Positions 55,902-64,000 of a stretch of 64,000 nucleotides of DNA are shown one piece after another. Source of the DNA: Intestinimonas sp052065695. GTDB taxonomy: Bacteria; Bacillota; Clostridia; Oscillospirales; Oscillospiraceae. Position 1 is the first letter of the stretch. Each line of letters opens with the position of its first letter. The translations under genes were made by a program, and so were the position numbers. The notes beneath the pieces are model-generated. The model had not been told where the DNA came from. It saw nothing but the letters and a program-made list of their open reading frames with translations, and ran no database searches. The stretch covers positions 39,788-103,787 of the forward strand of contig NZ_JBQHTM010000007.1 in assembly GCF_052065695.1 (NCBI RefSeq), in the 5' to 3' direction.

Positions 55902-57062
55902 TTATCCGCACAGGATCTCCGCCACGGCACCCTGGACATAGTCGATGTCCTCAAATCGAGTAAAGGGTCCCACAGAGAAGCGGACAGTGCCCTGTGGATA
56001 GGTACCCAGGGTCTTGTGAGCCAGGGGGGCACAGTGGAGACCGCAGCGGGTCTGAATGCCGAAGTCACACTCTAGGCGGTAGGCGCACGCAGCGTTATCC
56101 TTTCCCAAGAAGTCCACCGATACCACGCCCACCTGCTTATTTTCGTCCTTGGTGCCCAGCACCCGGAGGCCGTCCTCCTCATACTCGGCCAGCCGGGCGA
56201 TGAGGTGGCCGGTGAGGCGCTCCTCCCGATGCCGGAGGGCGGCCTGGTCCTGACTCTCCCACCAGTCCAGGGCAGCGCCCAGACCGTAGATACCGGGTAG
56301 GTTCAGGGTGCCCGGCTCCAGCCGGTCGGGCAGAAAGGGCGGCATCTCCAGCAGGTCGGAGCGGCTGCCTGTGCCGCCGGAGACCAAGGGCTCCATGGCT
56401 TCGGCTAGGGCGTCTGTAAGGAGGAGTATGCCCAGTCCCTGGGGACCCAGCAGGCCCTTATGGGCCGGCATAGCCACAGCGTCAATCCCCATGGCCCCCA
56501 TGTCCAGGGGTACAGAACCGGCGCTCTGGGCAGCGTCCACGCAGAAAAGGATACCCCGCTCCCGACACAGCTTTCCCACCGCCTCAATGGGCATACGGGT
56601 TCCACACACGTTGGAGGCGTGGGTGAGGACACACAGCCGCACATCAGGGGTGAGACGCTCCGCCGCCTGGTCCAGGAGGAGTTCCCCCGTGTCGGTGCAG
56701 GGCAGCCACACGATCTCCACCCCCTGCCGCTCCAGCTGGGTGAGGGGCCGGAGCACGGCGTTGTGCTCCATGGGGGAGGCGGCCACCTTATCCCCGGGCT
56801 TCAGCACCCCCTTGAGGACCATGTTGAGGCCGTAGGTGCACCCCGGGGTGAAGATGACGTTTCTGGGATCGGGTGCACCAAAGCGTCGGCACAGCTTTTC
56901 CCGGACCTCCAGCACCCGCTCGGCGGCGGTGTAGGCCGACTGGTAGTCCCCCCGGCCCACGTTGCAGCCCACCTGGGTGAGATAGTCCGCCATAGCCTCC
57001 GCCACACCGGGTGCCTTTGGGAAGGAGGTAGCGGCGTTATCAAAATAGCAGCTTTTTCCCAT
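55902..57062 (-). CDS. Cysteine desulfurase / class V aminotransferase
   Basis: A 386-residue PLP enzyme of the SufS/Csd type found alone in many Clostridia. N-A-A-T-S-F-P-K-A-P (about 9-18), T-H-A-S-N-V-C-G (about 147-154), D-A-A-Q-S-A-G and the PLP lysine in P-A-H-K-G-L-L-G (about 200-207) are visible, and C-G-L-H-C-A-P holds the catalytic cysteine region near 345. It should release sulfur from cysteine for Fe-S clusters or other thiolation. Start at 57062 (GGGGG 9 nt upstream) is preferred to 57071. No scaffold gene lies next to it. Confidence 0.88.
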   Translation of the reverse strand: MGKSCYFDNAATSFPKAPGVAEAMADYLTQVGCNVGRGDYQSAYTAAERVLEVREKLCRRFGAPDPRNVIFTPGCTYGLNMVLKGVLKPGDKVAASPMEHNAVLRPLTQLERQGVEIVWLPCTDTGELLLDQAAERLTPDVRLCVLTHASNVCGTRMPIEAVGKLCRERGILFCVDAAQSAGSVPLDMGAMGIDAVAMPAHKGLLGPQGLGILLLTDALAEAMEPLVSGGTGSRSDLLEMPPFLPDRLEPGTLNLPGIYGLGAALDWWESQDQAALRHREERLTGHLIARLAEYEEDGLRVLGTKDENKQVGVVSVDFLGKDNAACAYRLECDFGIQTRCGLHCAPLAHKTLGTYPQGTVRFSVGPFTRFEDIDYVQGAVAEILCG

Positions 57063-57081
57063 AGAGCACATCCCCCATCCT

Positions 57082-58278
57082 TTAAAATTCCGACTCTACC
57101 GCCAGGCGCACGTTGTAGCTGCCTTCCCGCAGGGTGGCCAGAAGCCGGCTGAGCACAGAGGCAGAGGTGGTGCTGTCATCCAGAGTGATCCCAGCCTGAC
57201 TCTCCCGGTCCTCCAGGCGGCGACTGATCTGGTAGTAGACGGTGCTGCTGCTCCGTTCGCCAGGCACACCGTCAATGTCGTCATCCCAACACAGCCAACC
57301 GGCCTCCTCCAGGCTCTGGGCGACCGCCGGGTCCTCAGCCAGAACGATCCGGGTATTGGTGAGGGCCACGTGTGAAAGAACCACATTGGCCTCCTCCAGC
57401 TCCCGCTGGGCCTGCTCTAGGTCTGCCGCGTCGGTGATAAGCCCGATCATATGTCCCTCTCCCACCGCCCGGCGGATGAGGTCGTCCCGTCGGGCCACCT
57501 GGTCGGCGGGCACCAGCAGCAGGCAGCCCCAGCCGTAGCTGCGTAGCTGGTCCAGCATCTCTCCGCCGGACTCTCCCGTGTCGCTGCGCACCGCCAGGTA
57601 AACTCGGACCCCCCGGCGGTCCTGTCCACTCTCCGTCGTCTGAGAGGGCACGGAGGGCGCTGGAGAGGCCACAGGGGCGGTGGTGCTGTCCCCGCTTTGT
57701 CCAGTCACCGACCGGTAATAGTTCTGGAGCTGGATGAGATAGGTGGTGTTGGCTGAGCTCTTAAAGGAGGTGTCGTCCAGGGACACATTGTCGGTGCGGA
57801 TGCGGATATAGGGGTAGCTCTTGTCCCCGAACTGGATGTTGCTGTAAATGTAGCGCACCCCGAAGTAGGAGCAGGTGGAGCTGGCTGAAACATAGATCTG
57901 GCCGTTGCGGATGATGGCGGTAGGGGTCTGCCGTTCGCCGTCTGGGAAGTAGTCGTAGGAGAGACCGGTCCGCAGGTCGAAGGTCAGGTTTTTGGGCTCG
58001 GTGTTGTAGAGGGTAAGGGTGTTTTTCACCTTGTCCTGCCCTCCGTTGACGATGCCCAGGCGGATACCGCCGTTCTGGTTGGCGTCCAGCATGAAGTAGG
58101 GGAGGTAGATGGTGCCGCCCACGTTGATGGGCATGGTATTGTCGCTGAGGGGGACAGGAGAGTCGTTGAGGGCCAGGAAGATGATATTGGCGTCCCACTC
58201 CTCCCCGGCGGCATAGCCCTGGATGAGGACCGCCAGCAGCGCGGCAGCGCACAGCCCGGCCAGGAACCGTTTCCACAT
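57082..58278 (-). CDS. Exported protein, stalk-like N-terminus and deacetylase-like C-terminus
   Basis: A 398-residue protein. Signal peptide about 1-24. Residues about 30-190 resemble the copper-amine-oxidase-N/stalk domain of Firmicute surface proteins (M-P-I-N-V-G-G-T-I-Y-L-P-Y-F-M-L-D-A, then N-G-Q-I-Y-V-S-A-S-S-T-C-S-Y-F-G-V). A Thr/Pro/Ser linker follows (about 205-230). The C-terminal part has the layout of a polysaccharide-deacetylase fold (V-R-V-Y-L-A-V-R, G-E-G-H-M-I-G-L-I-T-D-A), but I do not see the metal-binding D-D and HxxxH set, so it may be catalytically dead. It lies 20 bp upstream of the desulfurase gene on the same strand. Confidence 0.72.
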   Translation of the reverse strand: MWKRFLAGLCAAALLAVLIQGYAAGEEWDANIIFLALNDSPVPLSDNTMPINVGGTIYLPYFMLDANQNGGIRLGIVNGGQDKVKNTLTLYNTEPKNLTFDLRTGLSYDYFPDGERQTPTAIIRNGQIYVSASSTCSYFGVRYIYSNIQFGDKSYPYIRIRTDNVSLDDTSFKSSANTTYLIQLQNYYRSVTGQSGDSTTAPVASPAPSVPSQTTESGQDRRGVRVYLAVRSDTGESGGEMLDQLRSYGWGCLLLVPADQVARRDDLIRRAVGEGHMIGLITDAADLEQAQRELEEANVVLSHVALTNTRIVLAEDPAVAQSLEEAGWLCWDDDIDGVPGERSSSTVYYQISRRLEDRESQAGITLDDSTTSASVLSRLLATLREGSYNVRLAVESEF

Positions 58279-58314
58279 GGACCATCCCTCCTTCCTTCAA
58301 ATAGGATTGTTTTC

Positions 58315-58344
58315 ATTATATCACAGCACTAGGTCCAGGGTAAA
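58315..58344 (-). promoter_or_regulatory. Promoter of the exported stalk/deacetylase-like gene
   Basis: TTTACC (58344-58339) and TATAAT (58320-58315) with an 18-bp spacer on the minus strand. Confidence 0.6.
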
Positions 58345-58503
58345 CCCCCACCCTTGTCCCGGCAGGCCGGATATGCTATCATCATGGTACTCATAAAACC
58401 GTCCGGGTACGGTATTTTTTAATGAGATCTAAAGAAAACCCAAAGCCGTCTTTAGGCGGAGCGGGTTATAATCGGGTCAGTACACGGGGAGAGGGGGAGA
58501 AGC

Positions 58504-59055
58504 ATGTCGGTGACGGTGGAGCAGGCCCGGCGGATCAGCGAGGCCGCCGGTGTGGACGTGATCGCCGCTCTCTCGGCCCTGGAGCGGAACAACGGGGATG
58601 CCTTGGCGGCCATGCTGGAGCTGGAGCGGCAAGGTCTGACATCCACGCCGCCGGGGGGCGGCTTCTACTCCACCCGCCCCTCCTCCGGCGGCACGCCGCC
58701 GCCCCCCGGACCCGGTCCATCGGAGGGCTCGGACAGCACCCGGCACAGCGGCGTGCTGATCGTCCCCTGGTCCGATCTGAAAGAGGGCCTGAAAGACCTC
58801 TTCCACAACTGTCTGGCCACCCGGCTGGAGGTGTGGCGGAAGGGACAGCAGGCGGCCTCGGTCCCTCTGCTCATTCTGGTGGTCCTCCTGCTCTTTTTCT
58901 TCCTGGAGATGGCGGTGGTGCTGGGGGCGGGGCTGCTGCTGGGCTTCCGGTACCGGCTCTCCGGCCCCCTGGTGGAGGGGGAGACCGTGCGGAGCCTTTT
59001 GTCCTCCCTGCGGGAGGCCATTGATCGTTTTCTGGCGCGGCTGCGCCGTTCATAA
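58504..59055 (+). CDS. UBA-like domain membrane protein (DUF4342-like)
   Basis: A 183-residue protein. Residues about 3-45 (T-V-E-Q-A-R-R-I-S-E-A-A-G-V-D-V-I-A-A-L-S-A-L-E-R-N-N-G-D) match a small UBA-like three-helix fold found with DUF4342. A Gly/Pro/Ser linker follows (about 48-80), then one strong hydrophobic stretch (about 118-145: L-L-I-L-V-V-L-L-L-F-F-F-L-E-M-A-V-V-L). It lies 21 bp upstream of a response regulator gene, so it may belong to the same operon and modulate the sensor. GAGGGGGAGA precedes the ATG. Confidence 0.75.
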   Translation: MSVTVEQARRISEAAGVDVIAALSALERNNGDALAAMLELERQGLTSTPPGGGFYSTRPSSGGTPPPPGPGPSEGSDSTRHSGVLIVPWSDLKEGLKDLFHNCLATRLEVWRKGQQAASVPLLILVVLLLFFFLEMAVVLGAGLLLGFRYRLSGPLVEGETVRSLLSSLREAIDRFLARLRRS

Positions 59056-59076
59056 GAAAAAAGGAGGGACCCGTCC

Positions 59077-59760
59077 ATGGCGGAACGGATCTTGCTGGTG
59101 GAAGATGAGGAGAAGCTGGCCCGGATGGTGGAGCTGGAGCTGCGGTACGAGGGCTACGAGGTGGAGAAGGCCTTCGACGGCCGGACGGGGCTGGAGCGTG
59201 CCCTCACGGGGGAATTTGACCTCATTTTGCTGGACATCATGCTCCCTGCCCTCTCGGGGATGGAGGTGCTCCGCCGGCTGCGGAAGGAGCGGCAGACGCC
59301 GGTGATTCTGCTCACCGCCCGGGACGCAGTGGTGGACAAGGTGTCCGGCCTGGACGCCGGGGCGGACGACTATGTGACCAAGCCCTTCGCCATCGAGGAG
59401 TTATTGGCCCGCATCCGGGCCGCCCTGCGCAAGCATCCCGCCGCCCCGGCGGAGGCCCCCAGGCTCACCTGCGGCCCCCTTTCCATGGACGTGGAGCGCC
59501 ATGAGGTCACCGTCTCGGGCACCCCGGTGGAGCTCACCCGTCGGGAGTTCGACCTGCTGCGCTACCTGCTGGAGAACAAGGAGAAGGTCATCTCCCGGGA
59601 ATCTCTGCTGGACAACGTGTGGGGCTTCGACTTCGCCGGGGAGACCAACGCCGTGGACGTCTATATCCGCTTCCTCCGGTCCAAGCTGGACGAGCGCTTC
59701 GGCGTCAAGCTCATCCACACCGTCCGTGGCGTGGGCTATGTCATCCGGGAGGAGGGCTGA
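59077..59760 (+). CDS. OmpR-family response regulator
   Basis: A 227-residue regulator. The receiver domain (1-115) has acidic D-E-E near residue 10, the phospho-acceptor Asp in L-I-L-L-D-I-M-L-P (about 48-56), Thr in L-L-T-A-R-D and Lys in V-T-K-P-F. The winged-helix output domain (about 130-225) has E-L-T-R-R-E-F-D-L-L-R-Y-L and V-R-G-V-G-Y-V-I-R. The histidine kinase follows 35 bp later. Confidence 0.95.
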   Translation: MAERILLVEDEEKLARMVELELRYEGYEVEKAFDGRTGLERALTGEFDLILLDIMLPALSGMEVLRRLRKERQTPVILLTARDAVVDKVSGLDAGADDYVTKPFAIEELLARIRAALRKHPAAPAEAPRLTCGPLSMDVERHEVTVSGTPVELTRREFDLLRYLLENKEKVISRESLLDNVWGFDFAGETNAVDVYIRFLRSKLDERFGVKLIHTVRGVGYVIREEG

Positions 59761-59795
59761 CGAGGCATCCACTTGTATGGAAAGGAGGGGCGGAC

Positions 59796-61295
59796 ATGGC
59801 CTCCAAACCGAAACAGGACCGGGGTGGCATCCGCTCCTCCATCGTCCTGCGGCTCAATCTGCGGCTCTTTCTGCGGCTGCTGAGCATCTATTTCACCACT
59901 GACCTGCTGCTGCTGGCCCTCTCCTGGGGGGGCATCCTCCTGTGGGCGGACCGACAGTGCGGCGAGATCGCCCAACTGGTGGCCGAGCGGGGCGTGCCCT
60001 CCGCCGAGGCCACGGTGTGGATGTCGGCGGGGGACTACACCGTCTCGGCGCTGGAGGAGGCGCCGTCGGAGTCCGGCCTGCAACTGGGCGGCCTTCTGCT
60101 GCCTATGACGCTAGGTGATCAAACCCTCCCGGAGGAGGAACAGGCCCTGCGGGTCCTCTCCCTGGGGGAGGAGCCCCTGTTTTTTGGCCCCTGGGGGACC
60201 CATCCCGGCCGGGGTGCCGCCTACACCCTCTCCCTGCCCAACGATGGTCAGCCCTACGCCATCACCCTGGACCTGGAGCAGCCGGTGACCATTCTGGCCT
60301 TTGCCGGGCGCATCCTGCTGGTGTGCCAGCTCTTCAGCCTGCTCCTCAACCTGCTGAAAAACGCCGGTACCATCAAAAAGACCCTCCGGCCCATCCAGGA
60401 GCTGGCGGCGGCGGCGGCCCGGCTGGGCAGCGCGCCCCCCAACATGTCGGCCGCCGAGCTCTCCGCCCTGGCGGGGCGGCTGGACGAGATCAACGCCACC
60501 CATCTGGACAAGCGCATCCCGGTATCGGGGACCCAGAAGGAGCTCCGTGACCTGGCCGAGGCCATCAACGCCATGCTGGACCGGCTGGGGGCGGCCTACC
60601 GGGCCCAGATGCGCTTCGTCTCCGACGCCTCCCACGAGCTGCGCACCCCCATCGCCGTCATCCAGGGCTACGCCAGCCTGCTGGACCGCTGGGGGAAGGA
60701 CGACCCCGCCACCCGCCAGGAGGCCATCGACGCCATCCGTGGGGAGGCGGAGTCCATGAAGGAGCTGGTGGAGCAGCTTCTCTTCCTGGCCCGTGGGGAC
60801 AACGACACCATGCAGGTGGAGATGTCCGACTTCGACCTCACCGAGGTGGCCGCCCAGGTGTATAAGGAGACGGGGATGATCGACCAGACCCACCCCTTCG
60901 CCGCCCGTTGGGGGACGGCGCCGGTGCCGGTCCACGCCGACCTGGGCCTCATCAAGCAGTGTCTCCGGGTGCTGGTGGACAACAGCATCAAATACACCCC
61001 CGCCGGCGGGGAGATCACACTCTCCCTGGAGACGGCGGAGGGCACCGCCCGGCTGTCCGTCCAGGACGAGGGGGACGGCATCGACGCCGGGAGCCTGCCC
61101 CATATTTTTGAGCGCTTCTACCGGGCCGACCAGTCCCGGGACCGGAAGACCGGCGGCACCGGCCTGGGCCTGTCCATCGCCCAATACATCGCCGAGCGCC
61201 ATGGCGGCTGGCTGGAGGTCCTCTCCCGCAGGGGGGTGGGCACCCGCATGACTCTGGTGCTCCCCCTGGCCAGCCTGCCCGGCGGAGAGGGGTAA
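59796..61295 (+). CDS. Membrane sensor histidine kinase
   Basis: A 499-residue kinase with two transmembrane helices (about 28-50 and 165-188) around a sensor domain of about 115 residues, a HAMP linker (about 190-270), the HisKA phosphorylation motif D-A-S-H-E-L-R-T-P-I-A (about 277-287) and the HATPase N, G1 and G2 boxes (D-N-S-I-K-Y-T, D-E-G-D-G-I, G-G-T-G-L-G-L-S-I). It partners the upstream response regulator. The signal is unknown. Start: ATG behind AAAGGAGGGG. Confidence 0.94.
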   Translation: MASKPKQDRGGIRSSIVLRLNLRLFLRLLSIYFTTDLLLLALSWGGILLWADRQCGEIAQLVAERGVPSAEATVWMSAGDYTVSALEEAPSESGLQLGGLLLPMTLGDQTLPEEEQALRVLSLGEEPLFFGPWGTHPGRGAAYTLSLPNDGQPYAITLDLEQPVTILAFAGRILLVCQLFSLLLNLLKNAGTIKKTLRPIQELAAAAARLGSAPPNMSAAELSALAGRLDEINATHLDKRIPVSGTQKELRDLAEAINAMLDRLGAAYRAQMRFVSDASHELRTPIAVIQGYASLLDRWGKDDPATRQEAIDAIRGEAESMKELVEQLLFLARGDNDTMQVEMSDFDLTEVAAQVYKETGMIDQTHPFAARWGTAPVPVHADLGLIKQCLRVLVDNSIKYTPAGGEITLSLETAEGTARLSVQDEGDGIDAGSLPHIFERFYRADQSRDRKTGGTGLGLSIAQYIAERHGGWLEVLSRRGVGTRMTLVLPLASLPGGEG

Positions 61296-61342
61296 AAATC
61301 ACCTTTGACGAGCATTTTCCGTCTGGCTCTAAGGGTTCCGGC

Positions 61343-61371
61343 AACGGAGGGGAGATCCCCTCCGTTTTTTT
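61343..61371 (+). terminator. Terminator after the histidine kinase gene
   Basis: AACGGAGGGGA-GA-TCCCCTCCGTT with T run. Confidence 0.88.
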
Positions 61372-61379
61372 CGTCTAAA

Positions 61380-61422
61380 ACGATATATTGACTTCATCAT
61401 TTTCTCTGATACAATATGTAGT
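61380..61422 (+). promoter_or_regulatory. nrdJ promoter with paired NrdR boxes
   Basis: TTGACT (61388-61393) and TACAAT (61410-61415), 16-bp spacer. Box 1 core ACGATATATTGA (61380-61391) matches 10 of 12 and box 2 core ACAATATGTAGT (61411-61422) 12 of 12 of the NrdR consensus ACWATATNTWGT. The cores are 31 bp apart, the spacing typical of NrdR site pairs, and each overlaps a promoter element. Confidence 0.8.
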
Positions 61423-61496
61423 GCGCGTTTAGCGGGAGGGCCCTATCCTCCCCTACAGATAGAGCAAAATGAAAAACGAAAGAGGAGACGACAATT

Positions 61497-63851
61497 ATGC
61501 CGATCAGTGAGAACGCCCGGGCAGTGCTGGAGCGCCGTTATTTGATCCGGGACGAGCAGGGGCAGCCCACCGAGACCGTGGAGGAGCTTTTCCACCGGGT
61601 GGCCGATGCCATTGCCGCCGCCGACACCCACTTTGACCCCCAGGCGGACACCGCGGCCACCGCCTCCGACTTTTTCCAGCTGATGACCAGCCTGGACTTC
61701 CTGCCCAACTCCCCCACCCTGATGAACGCCGGCCGGCCTCTGGGCCAACTGTCGGCCTGCTTCGTGCTGCCGGTGGCCGACTCCATGGAGGACATCTTTG
61801 ACGCCATCAAGAACGCCGCCCTCATCCACAAGAGCGGCGGCGGCACCGGCTTCTCCTTCTCCCGGCTGCGGGCCAAGGGCTCCACGGTGAACTCCACCGG
61901 CGGCGTAGCCAGTGGTCCCATCTCCTTCATGAAGGTGTTCAACGCCGCCACTGAGGCGGTGAAGCAGGGCGGCACCCGCCGGGGCGCCAACATGGGCATC
62001 CTCCGGGTGGACCACCCCGACATCATGGACTTCATCACTTGCAAGAACGACACCAAGGAGATCACCAACTTCAACATCTCCGTGGGTCTCACCGAGGCCT
62101 TCATGGCGGCGGTGGAGTCCGGCGGGGAGTACGACCTGGTGGACCCCGCCTCCAAGAAGATCACCGGCCGGCTCAACGCCCGCGCCGTCTTTGAGGCCAT
62201 CGTGGACTCGGCCTGGCGCACCGGCGAGCCCGGCATCATCTTCCTGGACCGGCTCAACCGGGACAACCCCTGCCCCAGCCAGGGGGAGATCGAGTCCACC
62301 AACCCCTGCGGCGAGCAGCCCCTGCTGCCCTACGAGGCCTGCAACCTGGGCTCCATCAACCTGGTCAACCACCTGAAGAAGACCGCCAACGGCTATGTCC
62401 TGGACCGGGAGAAGCTGGAAAAGACCATCCGCACCGCCGTCCACTTCCTGGACAACGTCATCGAGGTCAACCAGTACCCCCTGCCCGAGATCGACAAGGT
62501 CACCAAGCTGACCCGGAAAATCGGCCTGGGCGTCATGGGCTTTGCCGACATGCTCCTCTACATGGGCATCCCCTACAACTCCGACGCCGGCGTGGCCATG
62601 GCCCGTGAGGTCATGGAGATGGTGCAGACCATCGGCCACCAGGCCAGCGAAGAGCTGGCCACGGTCCGGGGCGCCTTCCCCCTCTTCGCTGAGAGCATCT
62701 ACAAGGACGGCAAGCCCCTCCGCAACGCCACCGTCACCACCATCGCCCCCACCGGCACCCTGTCCATCATCGCCGGGGTGTCCAGCGGCGTGGAGCCGGT
62801 CTTTGCCTACGCCTATATCCGCAACGTCATGGACAGCACCCACCTCATCGAGACCAACGGCATCCTGAAGCAGGCCCTGCTGGACCGGGGCCTCTACTCC
62901 GAGGCGCTGATGCAGTCCATCGTGGAGCAGGGCACCCTGGCCCACGTGGACGGCATCCCCGAGGACATGAAGAAGGTCTTTGTGTGCGCCCACGACGTCT
63001 CCCCCATCTGGCACGTGAAGATGCAGGCCGCTTTCCAGCAGTACACCGACAACGCCGTGAGCAAGACGGTGAACTTCCCCAACGCCGCCACCCGGGAGGA
63101 GGTGGCCGAGGTCTACCGTCTGGCCTACGAGCTGGGGTGCAAGGGCACCACCATCTACCGGGACGGCAGCCGGGACGAGCAGGTGCTCAACATCGGCAAG
63201 GTCAACGACGGCAAGGCCGAGGACAAGACGCTGCCCGACCATGTGGAGAAGCTGCTGGAATCCAACTGCGACTCCACCGCCTGCCTGCTGCGCAACGGCT
63301 CCATCCTGCCCCGGCCCCGCCCCGACGTCACCATGGGCTACACCGAGAAGGTGAAGATCGGCTGCGGCAAGCTCTTCATCACCGTCAACTACGATGAGCA
63401 GGGCATCTGTGAGGTCTTTACCAACACCGGCCGTGCCGGCGGCTGTCCCTCCCAGTCGGAGGCCACCGCCCGCCTGGTGTCCATCGCCCTGCGCGCCGGG
63501 GTGGACAGCGACGAGATCATCACCCAGCTCAAGGGCATCCGCTGCCCCTCCTGTCTGCGCCAGCCCGGTGTGCCCGTGACCTCCTGCCCCGATGCCATCG
63601 CCAAGGCCATCGAAAAGGTCATGAAGACGGCCCAGACCAACGCTCCCCTGCCCCCCTGCCCGGCTCCCGCCCACGTCGCCCCGGCGACTCCCCTGCCCGG
63701 CGGCCCCCAGGGCGCCCGCGGTCCCGTCAGCCCGGAGATGACCCCCGCCGAGGCCAAGCTGGCCAAGTTCTGCCCCGAGTGCGGCAGCCCTCTGGAGCAT
63801 GAGGGCGGCTGCGTCACCTGCCGGAACTGCGGCTACTCCAAGTGCGGCTGA
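61497..63851 (+). CDS. nrdJ: Adenosylcobalamin-dependent (class II) ribonucleotide reductase
   Basis: A 784-residue enzyme that reduces ribonucleotides with a B12-derived radical and works with or without oxygen. S-P-T-L-M-N-A-G (about 73-80), G-G-G-T-G-F-S-F-S (about 116-124), the catalytic N-P-C-G-E-Q-P-L (about 268-275) and A-P-T-G-T-L-S-I-I (about 418-426) are the hallmarks. The C-terminus (about 755-784) is a zinc ribbon (C-P-E-C-G...C-R-N-C-G-Y). No ATP-cone is visible at the N-terminus. It complements the class III enzyme at 13165 and, like it, has NrdR boxes. Confidence 0.95.
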   Translation: MPISENARAVLERRYLIRDEQGQPTETVEELFHRVADAIAAADTHFDPQADTAATASDFFQLMTSLDFLPNSPTLMNAGRPLGQLSACFVLPVADSMEDIFDAIKNAALIHKSGGGTGFSFSRLRAKGSTVNSTGGVASGPISFMKVFNAATEAVKQGGTRRGANMGILRVDHPDIMDFITCKNDTKEITNFNISVGLTEAFMAAVESGGEYDLVDPASKKITGRLNARAVFEAIVDSAWRTGEPGIIFLDRLNRDNPCPSQGEIESTNPCGEQPLLPYEACNLGSINLVNHLKKTANGYVLDREKLEKTIRTAVHFLDNVIEVNQYPLPEIDKVTKLTRKIGLGVMGFADMLLYMGIPYNSDAGVAMAREVMEMVQTIGHQASEELATVRGAFPLFAESIYKDGKPLRNATVTTIAPTGTLSIIAGVSSGVEPVFAYAYIRNVMDSTHLIETNGILKQALLDRGLYSEALMQSIVEQGTLAHVDGIPEDMKKVFVCAHDVSPIWHVKMQAAFQQYTDNAVSKTVNFPNAATREEVAEVYRLAYELGCKGTTIYRDGSRDEQVLNIGKVNDGKAEDKTLPDHVEKLLESNCDSTACLLRNGSILPRPRPDVTMGYTEKVKIGCGKLFITVNYDEQGICEVFTNTGRAGGCPSQSEATARLVSIALRAGVDSDEIITQLKGIRCPSCLRQPGVPVTSCPDAIAKAIEKVMKTAQTNAPLPPCPAPAHVAPATPLPGGPQGARGPVSPEMTPAEAKLAKFCPECGSPLEHEGGCVTCRNCGYSKCG

Positions 63852-63947
63852 TCCCAGCCATTCCATGTAGGAACAAAAAGGCGTGGAGCCAAAGGAGCCC
63901 CCGCAAAAGGACAACAAAAAACCAATTTTGCGCATCAGCGTGGAAGA

Positions 63948-63976
63948 GCCTGCGGAAAATCCGCAGGCCCTTCTTT
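63948..63976 (+). terminator. Terminator downstream of nrdJ
   Basis: GCCTGCGGA-AAA-TCCGCAGGC followed by CCTTCTTTTT. The 96 bp between nrdJ and this hairpin hold no gene that I can support. Confidence 0.8.
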
Positions 63977-64000
63977 TTGCGCACGTCAGAAAAGGGCGAA

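Overview
The window is a GC-rich stretch of a spore-forming Clostridia chromosome, most like an Oscillospiraceae gut anaerobe of the Flavonifractor/Lawsonibacter/Pseudoflavonifractor kind. I infer this from the spore maturation genes spmAB, an AbrB/SpoVT regulator, S-layer homology (SLH) proteins, two oxygen-independent ribonucleotide reductases (class III NrdD and B12-dependent class II), a T-box leader and a CIRCE heat-shock operator. No phage, CRISPR array, tRNA or rRNA gene was found.

Layout. 0-2.8 kb: an aromatic amino acid operon (leader peptide, DAHP synthase, prephenate dehydrogenase) with a Tyr-codon leader and terminator that look like an attenuator. 2.8-9.3 kb: permease, sigma/anti-sigma pair, spmAB, abrB-like gene, rsmI and a pair of small HTH regulators. 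9.3-17 kb: RNA methyltransferases, GNAT, the nrdD-rlm-nrdG-nudix cluster and an LCP cell-wall ligase. 17-21.8 kb: a sulfur block (cysK, metQ under a Met T-box, metNI, and an Rrf2/CymR-like regulator). 22-39 kb: a surface-layer locus. 39-45.7 kb: the lower-glycolysis cluster pgk-tpiA-gpmI-eno, then trmL. 46-64 kb: proBA, SPFH/NfeD, a THUMP methyltransferase, a WG/SLH protein, a diacylglycerol kinase, groESL, a cysteine desulfurase, a two-component system and the B12-dependent reductase.

The surface locus is the most striking part. Two large SLH proteins (23072-26857 minus, 33906-37946 plus) point away from each other across about 6.9 kb that holds a MacA/MacB-like export operon and a third SLH gene. 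Both share the same 5-prime leader and signal-peptide region in inverted orientation, and a third copy of the leader is cut by the left window edge. Only the copy at 26.9 kb has a recognisable promoter just upstream of the leader; the other two have a long terminator-like hairpin there. Each SLH gene also converges on a paralogous tail-fibre-like gene, so the locus is a mirror image. This closely resembles the promoter-inversion S-layer system of Campylobacter fetus (sap), and I propose that it is an S-layer phase-variation locus. A separate 210-bp inverted repeat joins positions 1-211 and 33646-33854.

The second unusual theme is a set of small hairpin-rich inserts that sit at the ends of housekeeping genes and are flanked by a duplicate of that gene end, so the gene stays intact: the start of tyrA (twice) and the 3-prime ends of gpmI, eno and pgk. 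The tyrA and gpmI inserts belong to one family with compensatory changes in their hairpins; the eno and pgk inserts share a second core.
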